Below, piece after piece: positions 1-10,735 of a stretch of DNA of 64,000 nucleotides. The notes beneath the pieces are model-generated. The model ran no database searches. It was not told the origin of the DNA and worked only from the letters and a program-made list of their open reading frames with translations. Numbering within the stretch: the first letter of the stretch is position 1; each line of letters opens with the position of its first letter. The position numbers and the translations under genes were made by a program. The stretch is from Humulus lupulus (Eukaryota > Streptophyta > Magnoliopsida > Rosales > Cannabaceae), in the NCBI RefSeq assembly GCF_963169125.1, contig NC_084801.1, forward strand, positions 116,091,061 through 116,155,060, given 5' to 3'.

Positions 1-530
1 AGCCGCTGGTAAGTGGCTCCAGCATTCTTGAGTCCGAATGGCATGACGTTGTAGCAATACAGCCCTTTATCTGTTAGAAAGCTTGTATGCTCTTGGTCAG
101 GGGCATGCATGGCAATCTGGTTATATCCATAATAGGCATCCATGAATGACATAAGTCCATGCCCTGCCGTGGCATCTACAAGCTGGTCGATCCGAGGTAA
201 GGGGAAACAGTCCTTAGGACAGGCTTTATTGAGGTCCGAGTAATCGATACAGGTCTGCCATGTCCCATTAGGCTTCAGGAGCAGCACCGGGTTGGCTACC
301 TAATCGGGGTAAAAGGCATCCCGAATGAATCGGTTTGCTTTCAACCTGTCGACTTCCTCTTTTAGGGCCTTCTTCCTGTCGTCATCTAGTAGTCTTCACT
401 TTTGCTGCTTCGGGGGGAAGCTTTTGTCGATATTTAATGCGTGGCTCACTACATTCGGACTTATCCCTACCATGTCCGAATGCGACCATGCGAAAACATC
501 CTGGTTCTTTTTCAAAAAGCAAATTAATTG
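1..530 (-). pseudogene. E1 reverse transcriptase, N-terminal part, cut by window edge
   Basis: Translating the minus strand gives a typical gypsy RT start. The segment before the fingers domain carries KPNGTWQTCIDYSDLNKAC, followed by FPLPRIDQLVDATAGH, a degenerate DAYYGYNQIAMHA motif and MPFGLKNAGATYQR at the edge. The catalytic YVDD would lie beyond position 1. At least three in-frame stops break it: one right after the protease region at 531-533, one near position 405 and one at about 300 where relatives have tryptophan before VANPV. The rest of pol is outside the window. The assignment to RT is firm, but the reading frame is dead. Confidence 0.88.
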
Positions 531-2186
531 CTATTTCGCTTCTTCAGGAAGGTTTTTCCCTACCTTTACTCTCTTCGGGGGATCTGCTTCTCCGAGCCTG
601 ACCTCTTCAAGCTCTTCCAATGGTTCGAGGTTAGCTCTTTCCTCTATTCTTGGATTGATTTCTTCATCTATTTCAAGAATTGTCACGTCCTTACTCTGAA
701 TTATGATGAGCATCTGTGCACTCGTCTGCTTCTTTCCTCTAATGAAAATGCTATAGCATTCCTTTCCTGCTAGCTTGTCTCCCTTCAGTGTCCCGATGCC
801 ACTAGAAGTCGGAAACATGATGGCCAAATGCCTCATAGACGAGACTGCCCCAAGCCCTACTAGGGCGGGTTTCCCGAGCAGCACGTTGTAGGACGATGGC
901 AGGTCCACTACTACGAATTCCAACATCTTGGTTGTTGAGACTGGGAAGTCTCCCAAGGTCACAAGGAGCTCGATGGACCCCACACAGGCAATCCCTTCTC
1001 CTGAAAAGTCGTACAACGTCGTTGCACAGGCCTTTAGGTCACGAAGCGCGAGTCCCATCTTTTCTAAGGTGACCTTATAGAGGATGTTCACTGAGCTCCC
1101 ATTATCAATAAGAACTCGGTGAACCCTCTTGTTCACGAGCTGAAGAGTGATGACCAGTGGGTCGTTGTGAGGAAATTGGACATGGGACGCATCGTCCTCA
1201 GTAAAGGTTATAGGTTGAGATTCAACCTTTTGGTATTTCAGAGCTCTGGGTTCGGGTTCATAAGGGGACCCGTCGCCAGTTTTTAGCTCATTCACGTATC
1301 GCTTTTGGGCGTTCTTGCCCGATCCTGCGAGATGAGGCCCGCTCGAGATGGTTACAACATCTTCTCCATCAATCGGAGGGGGTCTGTCATCTTCCCTTTC
1401 TCGGGAATTGCTGTTTTGGGCAAGCGGTAGCGCAGCTGTCCTCTGGCTGGCAGAAGCCTGATTATTGTTCTGGTTCCTTACATACTGCCTGAAGTATCCT
1501 CTCGAGATCAGACCTTCGATCTTGTCCTTCAGCTGCCTGCATTCATCAGTAGTGTGTCCAGTATCTCTATGAAATCTGCAGTATTTACTGGAGTCTCTCT
1601 TGGATTTTTGGTTTCTCATGGGGTCTAGATGTCTGAAAGGGACTTGGTTTTCATTAGCCAGGTAAATATTCTCCCGAGACTCGTTGAGCTCGGTGTACAC
1701 CTTGTACACGGAGAAATACCTTTCCCCTTTCTTCTTCTTTCCCCCTTCCGCCTTGGGGTTACTTCCTTCATTCTTCTTTCTTTTGGAAGGGTTTTCTGCA
1801 AGGGGTTTTGAGGCTAATGGGTCCACCGAGGTCGAGGCAGAGTTTACATTTGTCGTTGTAGTTATGGGCTGAGAGGCCATATTCAGCGTTGACCTCGCCT
1901 CCTCTACATTAACAAACCTCTGAGCTCGTCGATTAAACTCGGTTATGGACCTCATAGGCTTCCTCTGCATAGCTTTCCATAGGGGACTTCCCGACATTAC
2001 CCCAGCTCGGACGACCATTAAATGGCCGCTGTCGTCTACATCACGAGCTCGGGCGACTTCCATATTGAATCTTGTAAGGTAGCTCTTCAATGTTTCATTT
2101 GGTTGTTGCCGGACATTGGTCAAGGCGGACACCTCGGGCTTTATTCCGATCATGGCTCTAAATTGCTTCTTGAAATCTCTCGACAA
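531..2186 (-). pseudogene. E1 gag C-terminal half plus aspartic protease (551-codon open stretch)
   Basis: This is the longest open stretch of E1. It begins inside gag (SRDFKKQFRAM, then NVRQQPNETLKSYLTRF, typical of the retrotransposon gag domain). It continues through a lysine-rich linker to a zinc-knuckle-like motif CRFHRDTGHTTDEC at about residues 203-216, of the form C-x2-H-x4-GHTTDEC. The protease lies around residues 340-470, with VLIDNGSSVNILY as its active-site loop: DNG in place of the commoner DTG or DSG. Homologous loops in E2 and E3 also read DNG. It ends in a lysine-rich tail before RT. In the living element this would be the middle of a gag-pol polyprotein, so the apparent start codon is probably not a true start. 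Confidence 0.9.
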
Positions 2187-3595
2187 CTGATCCCAATAAG
2201 TAATTGAATGCCTCTTGTATTTTTTGAACTAGTTTTTTGCTGGTCTTGTAAGCGAAGCTGGAAACAGCATGCATCTAAGCTCGTAGCCCACATTACTTGC
2301 TCTCATAATAGTGTTAAACATACTTAAGTGACTGTATGGGTCGAATTTCCCTTCAAATGGTGGGACATGAGGATTCCGAAACCCTTGAGGAAACGGAGTG
2401 CTAGAAATATGGGGAGCAAACGACTCGAGTTCCTCATTAGATTCTTCGTCCCGATCCCGACCTCGCTTATTCTATAAGAGCCTAAATGCTCTTTCCAGTT
2501 GATCGATTCTCTCCTGGTCTAGATCCACGGGGGGTCTAACCTGAAATTGGTTATCATTGATCACAATTCCAGGTTCGCGCCTTCGCATGGGATCCTGCGC
2601 CCATTTAGGCGATCTCTCAGGTCTGGGTTCGAGGGGTTACCGCTACCCCGATTTTGGTCCAGGTGTTCCCCTCAGTTCCCCATATTTCTGCGTCCTTAGT
2701 CATACATACTAACTGATCTGGTGTCCTCTGAGCCTCCTCTGGGAAGGCTCATTGCATGGTTGTTTCGAGATGGGTTCCTTTCAGGTTGTCTCGTCTCTAT
2801 AGTGTAAGACTGAGACATTTGGCTTCTCATAGGCTGGGGGCCTCTCCGTTATCTTTCTGTTTCTCCATTCCCCTGTTTCTGTCCAGCCCGCCTTTCCTTA
2901 TCACCCTAAGTCGGTTGTGTGTTTCTCCGAGGCGGTGAGGGATATCTTATTGGCGACGGAGGATGCCGTATGGGTGATGGTGGTTGCCATCCATTTCGGG
3001 GTCTGGAAGGTCCCGAGTTCGCCTGTGCTAGCTCAGGAACGTTTTGCGCGTTACCAGGATTTTGAGTTTGAGCCGTTGCGGGGGCTCGGTTATTCCCAGT
3101 TTCGGCTGGCAACTCAACAGTCGAGTTAACAGGAGCTCCAGCCCGGGTGTTTCTTCGGGGCCTCGAGGGAGCAGGCTGTTCTACCGGTAGCGGAGGTTGC
3201 TCCGTTCTTCGTGTGGCAGCATTTTTGCGAGGTCGCCCACGAGGCCTACGGGGAGGAACATGAACATCTGGCAGAGGTGGGGCTTGGACCTCAGGCAGAG
3301 GTGGAGGCTAAGCTGCCTGCGCCTCCGCAGCCAATCTAGCCAGCTCCTCGTTACGCTTCTTGGCCTCCGCCAACTGCTTTCTCAACGGACGGTTTTTGAG
3401 TTCCACAATGGGGACATATCACTCAGGGTTATAATACATGTCCTCGTTGTCCCTGGGGGGCGGTGGTGCAGGAGGCTCTCGAGAGTCAGAGGATCCACTT
3501 CTTTCCTCTGGGTCCGGACTCATCATCGGCTGTTTCCCAGGGCGCCGCGGATAGCTAACTCCTTCTTCAGGAGTATTAGGATCATTCGCGGCCAT
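2187..3595 (-). pseudogene. E1 gag N-terminal half, broken
   Basis: The first ATG after the LTR (complement of 3593-3595) opens a frame beginning MAANDPNTPEEG, about 77 bp inside the LTR end, a good gag start. It has stops at 3419-3421 (TGA) and 3308-3310 (TAG) and continues in the same frame to about 2906 through a proline/arginine-rich stretch. A frameshift then separates it from the gag core. Between about 2700 and 2190 other frames show pieces such as FAPHISSTPFPQGFRNP and PARN-FKKYKRHSIT, equivalent to the gag matrix region of E2. The stops fit C-to-T changes at CGA and CAG codons. It is non-functional as it stands. Confidence 0.8.
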
Positions 3596-3671
3596 AGATG
3601 ATTAGGGAGGCTTCTTCGACGGACTTGACTCAGATTCGTATTGCTTAATGCTCTCAATGAAAGCACCAAAC

Positions 3672-4495
3672 TGTTGATGCCGCTTTACATCAACTTAAAT
3701 CGTAGAGCAATTAAACAATATGAACTATGGTGCGAATGAATAATATAGTGGAACAATAAGGTTTTTACGTGGTTCAGCAGTTAAATCTGTCTAGTCCACA
3801 AGTCTATGCTATTAAGACTTGGAGTTTTCTGGAAATCCTTCAGAGATGAATTACCCAGAGTTTTCTCTCAAGATAATGATCGGGGCCTCTACAAGTGATC
3901 ATTGCCTCTCTATTTATAGAGAGGTTACAGAGTTCATTCCCACATATTTCGGGAAGATACTCTGCATATAAATTCAAGTAATTATATTAAATGTTGTAAC
4001 TTCTATATACAAGGAAACGTCCCCTGAAGACCCGGAAACGGATAACAAACTTGTTAATATCCCTTTAATGTTGAGATGTTACAACAATAAATATATTTAA
4101 ATATACAGAACGCGTTATATCAAATGACTCATCAAATCTTTGAGGTCAGCAACCAGCATCGTGTCAGTCAAGGCTTACGGACTTGTTACGAACTGGCCAT
4201 CTTATTCCAAGACCTGCTCGGAGCAGATAAATACCATCGAGGCTGTCACATTTCGAGATTGTATTTTTTAAGCTCGGACTACTCGATGCGAAGACACTCG
4301 ATAACGAATGTACCCCGATGCTATGCCCTTTCGAGCCTAGAAAGCATCTCGAGGTTACATGTCTTCGAGATTTCCATCTTACTTCGGAGGTTTTACAACT
4401 GGACCATAAACATGTATTTCATATATCTCGAACTCATACTCGACGAGTCCAGCTTTCGAGGTCATAATCTCTGGTCTCGAATTCTGGGTGTAATA
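3672..4495 (-). repeat. 5' LTR of E1 (about 824 bp)
   Basis: On the plus strand it begins TGTTGATGCCGC and ends GGGTGTAATA, the same termini as the LTR at 41681-42529 (TGTTGATGCC to GGTGTAACA), which fixes both ends. Next to it, toward gag, is the primer-site region read on the minus strand as GTTTGGTGCTTTCATTGAG, identical to E2. Inside is a TATA box (3911-3918, minus) with the R/U5 part toward 3672. It is inserted in a family B LTR. Confidence 0.88.
3911..3918 (-). promoter_or_regulatory. TATA box of E1 LTR promoter
   Basis: The minus strand reads CTCTATAAATAGAGAGG here, a canonical plant TATA box in a small palindrome. It lies about 240 bp from the LTR end facing gag, the place expected for the U3/R boundary. 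Assignment rests on motif and position only. Confidence 0.55.
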
Positions 4496-6591
4496 ATATG
4501 CATGTGGGCTCATTTCTATTTAATTGGGCAATTTTCATAATTTGGCCCATTAGGGGTATATTTGGAATATATGTGGTATGTGTGTGGTACTTCATTATTA
4601 TTTGGTTATGCTTGGGTTACTCAGCACAAGACGATCCTAGGAGGCAAGCCAGTGGGAAAGTCACAATGGGATTTATACTTGACTCGGAGTGAGTCAAGGG
4701 GTATTATGGGTATTTAACACATTACCAGGATATTAGGTAATGGGAATAAATATTTGATGATAAATTGGGAGTTAGTGAGATCAGGAGAGAATTCTGGGAA
4801 TTTTGACTATTTTACCCCTGGGGGCATTTTCGGGACTCCGAGCATTAGGATTTGCTTGAAGTAACCTATCAGAGACATAAAAAGAATGTTCAGAACGTTC
4901 ACTCTGTCTCCCGTTCCCTTTTTGACACCGATCACATTTTCGAAAGAAACTTGAGTTTTAGGACTCGGATTCAGGCAAGGATCGTGGCATAGCAATTCTA
5001 GCAAAGATTAGAAGCTTATTAGCCGGAGGATTTAGTTGGGAAATGACTTAATCGGAGGTTATCGCTAGGGGCTTGGAAAAAAAATTGTGCTTGTGGCTCC
5101 TTTATTAGTAACATGTGCTTGGACCAAAAGTAAGAAAACTGCACCCAGTATGTGATGCATGTGATGCATAAGATACATGTGATTAGGGCATGGCATGAAT
5201 GTTGAATATGAGATTGATCAGAGCTTGAGTCTCTGTAATTGTGCATGATTATGATTACGCTTGTGATTATCGATTAAGCATGTTGAATGCCTTATATCTA
5301 GATGTTTGAATATGCATGGTTATAATTATGCTAGTAATTGTTGATGAGGCATGTTAAGTGCTCTATATATGGACATTGATTGCATAGTAAATGCATAGCA
5401 GCTTTGCTTATCTGTGTATGGTACTAACTTATTAGTTAGAGATCGGCAATGGTGTCAGTATTGACTGTGAAGCTGTGACTTATTAGTCAAGTTTGACAGT
5501 GGTACTGAGCACTGGTCGTATGGAATTGGCTTATGAGTCAAGAACGGTATTAGCGTGTTTAACGCAAGTCGAAAAGATTAGATCTAATCGACATAAGCAT
5601 TTTCAACATAAGTATGAAATGCTTGACTGACCCTAAGTACGATGAAAACAAAAGCGCTTGCCTAGTCTAAAGGCTAGTTATGTAGAGCCAGAGCTATATG
5701 CTCAAGTGATTGATACGTCACAAGGCTAGGAGGGCATGGGACCTTAGAGAAAGACTTATCAGTCATCTACACAGAGATAGACTTATCAGTCATCTACACA
5801 GAGATAGACTTATCAGTCATCTATACAGAGATGGACTTATCAGTCATCTACACAAGGATATATATTAGTCATCTATACAGAGATAGACTTATCAGTCATC
5901 TACACAGGGATAGACTTATTAGTCATTTATACAGAGTATGCTTATTAGTTGTCTATTCAGAGAGAGACTTATTAGTCGTCTACCTGAGAGAGACTTATTA
6001 GTCATCTACCTCAGAGAGATTTATTAGTCATCTACCTCAGAACGAGAGACTTATTAGTCATCTACTCAGAGCACAGGACTCCACAAACATTTATTTGTAC
6101 CTGCTTGCATGCATGAGTAGGGCTATTACTACTAGGCATGCCTATTGTGATTTGGTGACATGTTATTACTTGTTCATGAGCATATTGAGTTTTATTGTTG
6201 AGCTTCGGCTCACGGGGGCTATGTGGTGCAGGTAAAGGCAAAAGAAAGCTATACCATCCTTGAGTTGGAGAGCTTAGGTGACGATGTGAACATATGCGGC
6301 TGCTCGTCTGCCACGGTCAAGGGTTTAAAGAGGAACTAGGGTTAAACCCTATTTTGCCGCTTAGGTCGGTTGGTTGTAAATATTTTATTGTAATTAATCT
6401 TTAAAATATATTTTGGAATCCCAATGTATACAGTAAACGTTTTAGTGAAACATTGTATCTTTAACCAAAATTTTTAACCCTAAATCGTTAATCACATTTA
6501 GTTGCACGATTATGGCCAAATGACTCGGTTAGCGAGTTTAACACTGTTTAAAATGCACAACGTAACGGTCCCTGGGTAGTAGGGCGTTACA
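4496..6591 (+). repeat. Family B gypsy LTR, left end cut off by E1
   Basis: From about 4500 it aligns by eye with the LTRs at 52294-54767 and 58460-60766. Shared blocks are 'GGCCCATTAGGGGTATA', 'GGCGATCCTA', 'GTCACAATGGGATTTATA', 'CTTGACTCGGAGTGAGTCA', the block TTCGGCTCACGGGGGCTATG followed by GTGCAGGTAAAGGC (6203-6239), and the end AGGGCGTTACA (6581-6591). Its first few hundred bases are missing because E1 sits at 4495. After 6591 there is no TGGTATCAGAG primer site, so this is a 3' LTR or a solo LTR. It has an internal 27-bp tandem array that the other copies lack. Confidence 0.85.
5751..6070 (+). repeat. 27-bp tandem array inside family B LTR (about 12 units)
   Basis: The unit GACTTATCAGTCATCTACAC plus AGAGATA recurs about every 27 bp. 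Units at the left are nearly identical. Units at the right drift to GACTTATTAGTCGTCTACC and vary in length. It lies just upstream of the conserved TTCGGCTCACGG block of the LTR. No open frame is kept and nothing suggests CRISPR. Confidence 0.9.
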
Positions 6592-8265
6592 GGAAAAATC
6601 TGACCGTGTTTAAGCTTATGTTTATGAAAATAATGATTCAAGGTAAAATTGGTTAATGAAATTTGTGTGTGTTTTGGATTTCGTTTAGAAATTTTTGTTG
6701 TAAATCTAGAATGAATTTAAATTTGAGCACTTCAAGTGCGTTTGAGTTTTAAATTTGTTAAATATAAATTTATTGTGTATTTAGGTAAAAATTTGGGTTG
6801 ATTTGTTTTGTTGAGTTGTGATATTATTTTGAATATTTTTTTTGGATACATTTGAGTTGATTTTTGTTTATGATGAGTTTGTTTACGAAGAACAATGGTA
6901 AGTTTGGGTTTTTATGATTTATGATGATGGATGAACAAAATCTTGGAAAAGTTTAGGGAAAAATGTAAAGAATTTGTGTTGTTGATGGAATCTGGGATAG
7001 ATAAATGATGACGAACATGTAGAAAAAAATAAGTTTTAGTTTAATTTGGACTTAATTTTTTGCTTTATTTTTATTAAGCATAGGTTTAAGTTTAAATTTT
7101 GACTTTTTTAATCATGCTTTAATATTAGTTAACTATTTAAATATATTTCTTTATTTTTATTTGTTTTTTAATTTAATAAATTTATAAAATGTAGGGATAT
7201 TTTGGTCATATTAAAAAAAAATTGACCAAAATCAGGCTCAGGGTATTAAAATGTTCAATTTTGCAAAACACATGGTCCAAATTGTCATTTAACAAAATAC
7301 GAGGTCCAATTGGTAACGTTTGCAAAATATATGGTCAAAAATGATATTTATTCTAAAAAATTGCATTTAATTTAATACATTTTTATAAGTATTAATGCAT
7401 CTTATTACATATTTATGTACAAAGTATTGATATGTAATATATTAAATATTTATTTATATAGTCGTATAATGTTAATTTGAGTTTAGAAAAAAATATATAA
7501 TTCTTTATATTAAAACAAGTTAATATAGAAGGATGATAATTTAATTTTAAAAAAATATATAATTTTGCATATAAAAAAAGTTAATATATAAGGATAATTA
7601 TAATTTAATTTTAAAAAATAAATATTTTATTAAAGTAAGGGCAATTTGATTAAAATAATATTAATTACATTCCATTTCATAATATACCAAACACAATAAT
7701 CCTCATTTAGTCATTGATTCAAAAGTATCTACTAAACAAAGTAATAGAAATCTTATTCCATTCTATTCCTACTATTATTCCATTCATATTACCATTACTA
7801 TTACCATTCAAATTTTGTTTTGCAACCAAATGCAACCTAACATCTATTCTATAGATCAAATAGGAGGTTTTGGACCGTAGTCACATACACTCAAAATCTA
7901 CTAGTATATGTGACAACCAAATAATATAATTTTGGGAACAAATGCAAAATATAATCATACAACCTCAAGTGGTAGCAATAATAATAAGCTTAAGATTAAG
8001 ATGAGAGGACTACTAAAGTTAGAAAAATGGACTATATTGCATTAGTAGAGTTGAAAACAACTTGAAATCCATTTCATTTTAGTCCCTCTTTCAACTTTTC
8101 AAAATTCATTATTATAGTTTATTTCTTGGCTCTAGTTTTTGTAGAGCACTAGATTAAGAAGTTTAAAAGTCTTTAGTGTTATTATATTTTAGTAATAATA
8201 TATGTAGTGGTGGAGTCAAGTGGATCCCGCTGTCTCACCTAAACATTTTTCATATTAAAATTATG
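6592..8265. other. AT-rich intergenic DNA, no gene seen
   Basis: No coding frame with recognisable content is present. At 7190-7345 there are several short repeats of the type 'ggTCCAAaTTG' / 'aaaATAcgaGGTCC', resembling eroded inverted-repeat transposon ends. The rest is homopolymer-rich A/T sequence without further structure I could support. Confidence 0.6.
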
Positions 8266-8666
8266 GGGTATTGCTATGGTGCATACCTTTTGTGACTTTT
8301 TGTGTTTCTCGGCTCGTGAATGATTTTCGGTGCGATTTTTTTTACGACTGTGTTTATTGTAGTTATTTATAGCATCTTGCAAATTTTCAGAAAATTCTGA
8401 ATAATTTACAATGCCGAAAACTAGGTTCAAACAAGTTGTTGCACTCGTGATTAATTTTTTTTATACGCATGGAAAACAGTCTGTTTAAACCTAATTTTCG
8501 GCATTGTAAATTATTCGGACTTTCCTGAAAATTTGTAGGATGCTCTAAATAACTACAATAAACATAATCATAAAAAAAATTGCGCCGAAAACTGTTCACG
8601 AGCCGAGAAACATAAAAAAATCACAAAAGGTAGGCACCGGTAAATGTATGCACCATAGAATTACTC
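8266..8666. mobile_element. Foldback MITE, copy 1 (about 400 bp near-complete inverted repeat)
   Basis: The left arm starts GGGTATTGCTATGGTGCATAC (8266-8286). The right arm ends with its near complement (GTATGCACCATAGAATTACTC, 8646-8666). The arms continue pairing inward through TTTCTCGGCTCGTGAA, AATTTACAATGCCGAAAAC and a central region around 8440-8475, so nearly the whole element can fold into one hairpin. It encodes nothing. It resembles a non-autonomous DNA element with long terminal inverted repeats. The superfamily is unproven; Mutator-like is possible because of the long arms. Confidence 0.85.
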
Positions 8667-8699
8667 TAAATTTTTATATGATTAGTTTATATATATATA

Positions 8700-9083
8700 G
8701 AGTATTGCTATGGTGCATACTTTTTGTGTTTCTCGGCTCGTGAACAGTTTTCGGCGCGATTTTTTGATGACTGTATTTATTGTAGTTATTTAGAGCATCC
8801 TGCAAATTTTTAGGAAATTCCGAATAATTTACAATGCCGAAAACTAGGTTCAAACAGGTTGTTGCACGCGTGATTAATTTTTTTTTATACGCGTGGAGAC
8901 CAGTCTGTTTGAACCTAGTTTTCGGCATTGTAAATTATTCGGAATTTCCTGAAAATTTGCAGGATGTTCTAAATAACTACAATAAACACAATCATAAAAA
9001 AAATTCGCGCCGAAAACTGTTCACGAGTCGAGAAAAACAAAAAATCACAAAAGATACGCATCGGTGCATACCTTTTATTACCC
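8700..9083. mobile_element. Foldback MITE, copy 2 (384 bp)
   Basis: This has the same family and internal order as copy 1, only 33 bp away and in the same orientation. The arms run from GAGTATTGCTATGGTGCATAC (8700) to GTGCATACCTTTTATTACCC (ending 9083). It is flanked on both sides by TATATATATA, which could be a 9-10 bp target duplication but is low-complexity. Pairing of the two arms around CAATGCCGAAAACTAGGTTC (8833-8852) and its complement (8914-8933) is nearly perfect. Confidence 0.85.
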
Positions 9084-9298
9084 TATATATATATATATTA
9101 CTTACCCACTTTGAGAGTTATTGTATTCAATTTTGTTCCTACAACTACAATTCAATCATCATTTTTTTAGTAATTAATTTTAAAGTTTTTTTTCTTCTAT
9201 CCTTTATATAAATATACAAATTTTTATTTAAAAAATAAAAAATATTTTAATTATAATTTTTTTATATACCATATATATACTAAAAGCTGTAAACAATC

Positions 9299-10052
9299 AA
9301 TTGACGCGGTTCTTCACCAACAGATATTTAATAGAATAAGAGAGTGAGATTAGTGCTAAGTAATGAACCGTAACAGACGAATGATCTTAAAATAAAATGG
9401 TGACACGAATATCTTTTTAGGTGGTTCGAAGGTTAAAATCCTTCTACTCCACCAGCCAATATTATTAGTATCTTTCTGGTATTCTTTACAGGGTATTTCT
9501 TTACACAATAGAATCCAACCCCTCGCAACTCCCAGAGTCTCCATATTTATAGGAGAGGGCACATGAGGGTTGGCAAGGGGGGCCATCCCGTGACCTTCTT
9601 ACCCATCATGTCACTTCTGTGACATTCATGATTAATTCCTAAAACCTGACAAATGAAGTGTGGTCTAATCAATAGGTAAGGGGGATAATGGGCCGCACGG
9701 CCCATCCCAGTCGTGGGTGCCTGAACACGCACGTTTATGCTACGTGTCCGAGAATTCAGGGATATATCAGACACGTGATGTCTGATATATGCACGTTTAT
9801 ATTGCGTGGTTGACTTTATAAGGGGTCACAGCTACCAACTCAAGCTCGTACCTCGAGCTGGATGTCTTCTTAGCCCGTAGTGTCCATACTTCTGACCCGA
9901 CTCCTTAGTAACCTTAGTAAGCCTTTGGTTACCTCGAGCTAAAGAGGTAGGACCTGGTAACAGCAGCTCCAGGTACATGGCATCCATGTGGCTGATGTAT
10001 AATTATACCATTTCTCAGCTCGCTAATAGCCCGTGGATAATTAGAGCGTACA
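9299..10052 (-). repeat. Solo LTR of the E2 family, minus strand (about 754 bp)
   Basis: The complement of this stretch matches the E2 LTR along its whole length. The right end reads CTCAGCTCGCTAATAGCCCG...GCGTACA (complement of the E2 LTR start). The left end, TTGACGCGGTTCTTCACCAA, is the complement of the E2 LTR end. The length (754) equals the E2 LTRs (755 and 753). No gag-pol adjoins it on either side, so it is a solo LTR. The left terminus is eroded (AA in place of TG) and I see no convincing target duplication, so it is older than E2. Confidence 0.85.
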
Positions 10053-10432
10053 AAAACTACAATATTTTTTTTAAAAAATCATAAAAAAATATATTTATTT
10101 ATTATAAAAAATCATACTAAATATAAATTTCTTTTTTTATATATATAAAATAAATAAGTGAGAATGATTACTTTTTCTACAAAACCACCTAATCCCCAAT
10201 GGTTAAAAATATATTATACAAAAACATGCAAATTTAGACAAATTCTACAATGTACATTTTATCTTTATGCTTAGTTTTATAATTAAAATCATTTCGGTAG
10301 TTAGTACAATAAAAATATTATATAATGTTTTCAAAAGTCGAAATTTGTCAAGAACAATGATAATAAAATTTGGAAATATTATTATAAAAATGGGTTATAC
10401 ATTTTTAGGCCATGTATTTTTCTCATTATTAG
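10053..10432. other. AT-rich spacer, nothing recognised
   Basis: This is A/T-rich sequence between the solo LTR and an inverted-repeat element. There are no coding, RNA or repeat features I can support. Confidence 0.5.
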
Positions 10433-10705
10433 TTTTGATCATATATTTTGACAAATTGTTTTTTGGATCCTGTGTTTTGTAAAATATTTCAAATAGACCC
10501 ATAAATCCGATTTTGGTCAAAATTTTTTGAACTAAAATCACAAATAATTTACCAAATTAACAATTTAGAACTTCACAATCATTATGCCTAACAACTTTGT
10601 TATCATATTCAAATTTTCTTCCTTAAAATTGAGTTTAGAGGTCTATTTGAACTATTTTATAAAATACAGTGTCCAAAAAATAATTGTCATAACACAAGAT
10701 CCAAA
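10433..10705. mobile_element. MITE with about 68-bp terminal inverted repeats
   Basis: The left arm 10433-10500 (TTTTGATCATATATTTTGAC, later TTTTTTGGATCCTGTG and TTCAAATAGACCC) is matched in reverse complement by 10638-10705 (GGTCTATTTGAACTATTTTA, later GTCCAAAAAATAATTGTCAT). The 138-bp middle is AT-rich and non-coding. The family B solo LTR lies 31 bp to its right. Confidence 0.65.
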
Positions 10706-10735
10706 CAAGTAATATGGCAAAACACAGAGTCCAAA

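Larger units (their letters stand above)
1..4495 (-). mobile_element. E1: minus-strand Ty3/gypsy (Tat-like) element, 3' part beyond window
   Basis: Reading right to left, the sequence shows an LTR (3672-4495), a primer-site region, gag (3595 downward), protease and the start of reverse transcriptase, cut by the window edge. The order gag-PR-RT and the close similarity of its RT and protease to E2 and E3 place it in Ty3/gypsy. The shared GTTTGG primer-site region suggests the same Tat-like group. It interrupts a family B LTR at 4495/4496, so it is younger than that LTR. Only its right-hand boundary is visible, so a target duplication cannot be tested (ATATG lies at 4496-4500). Confidence 0.9.

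Noticed and set aside
5751..6070. Regular 27-bp repeats that could suggest a CRISPR array
   Set aside because: The units abut with no unique spacers, they drift along the array, and they lie inside a plant LTR.
8834..9211. Frames across the foldback MITEs, including similar peptides on both strands
   Set aside because: The similarity between strands is a result of the inverted repeat, and the MITEs are non-coding.
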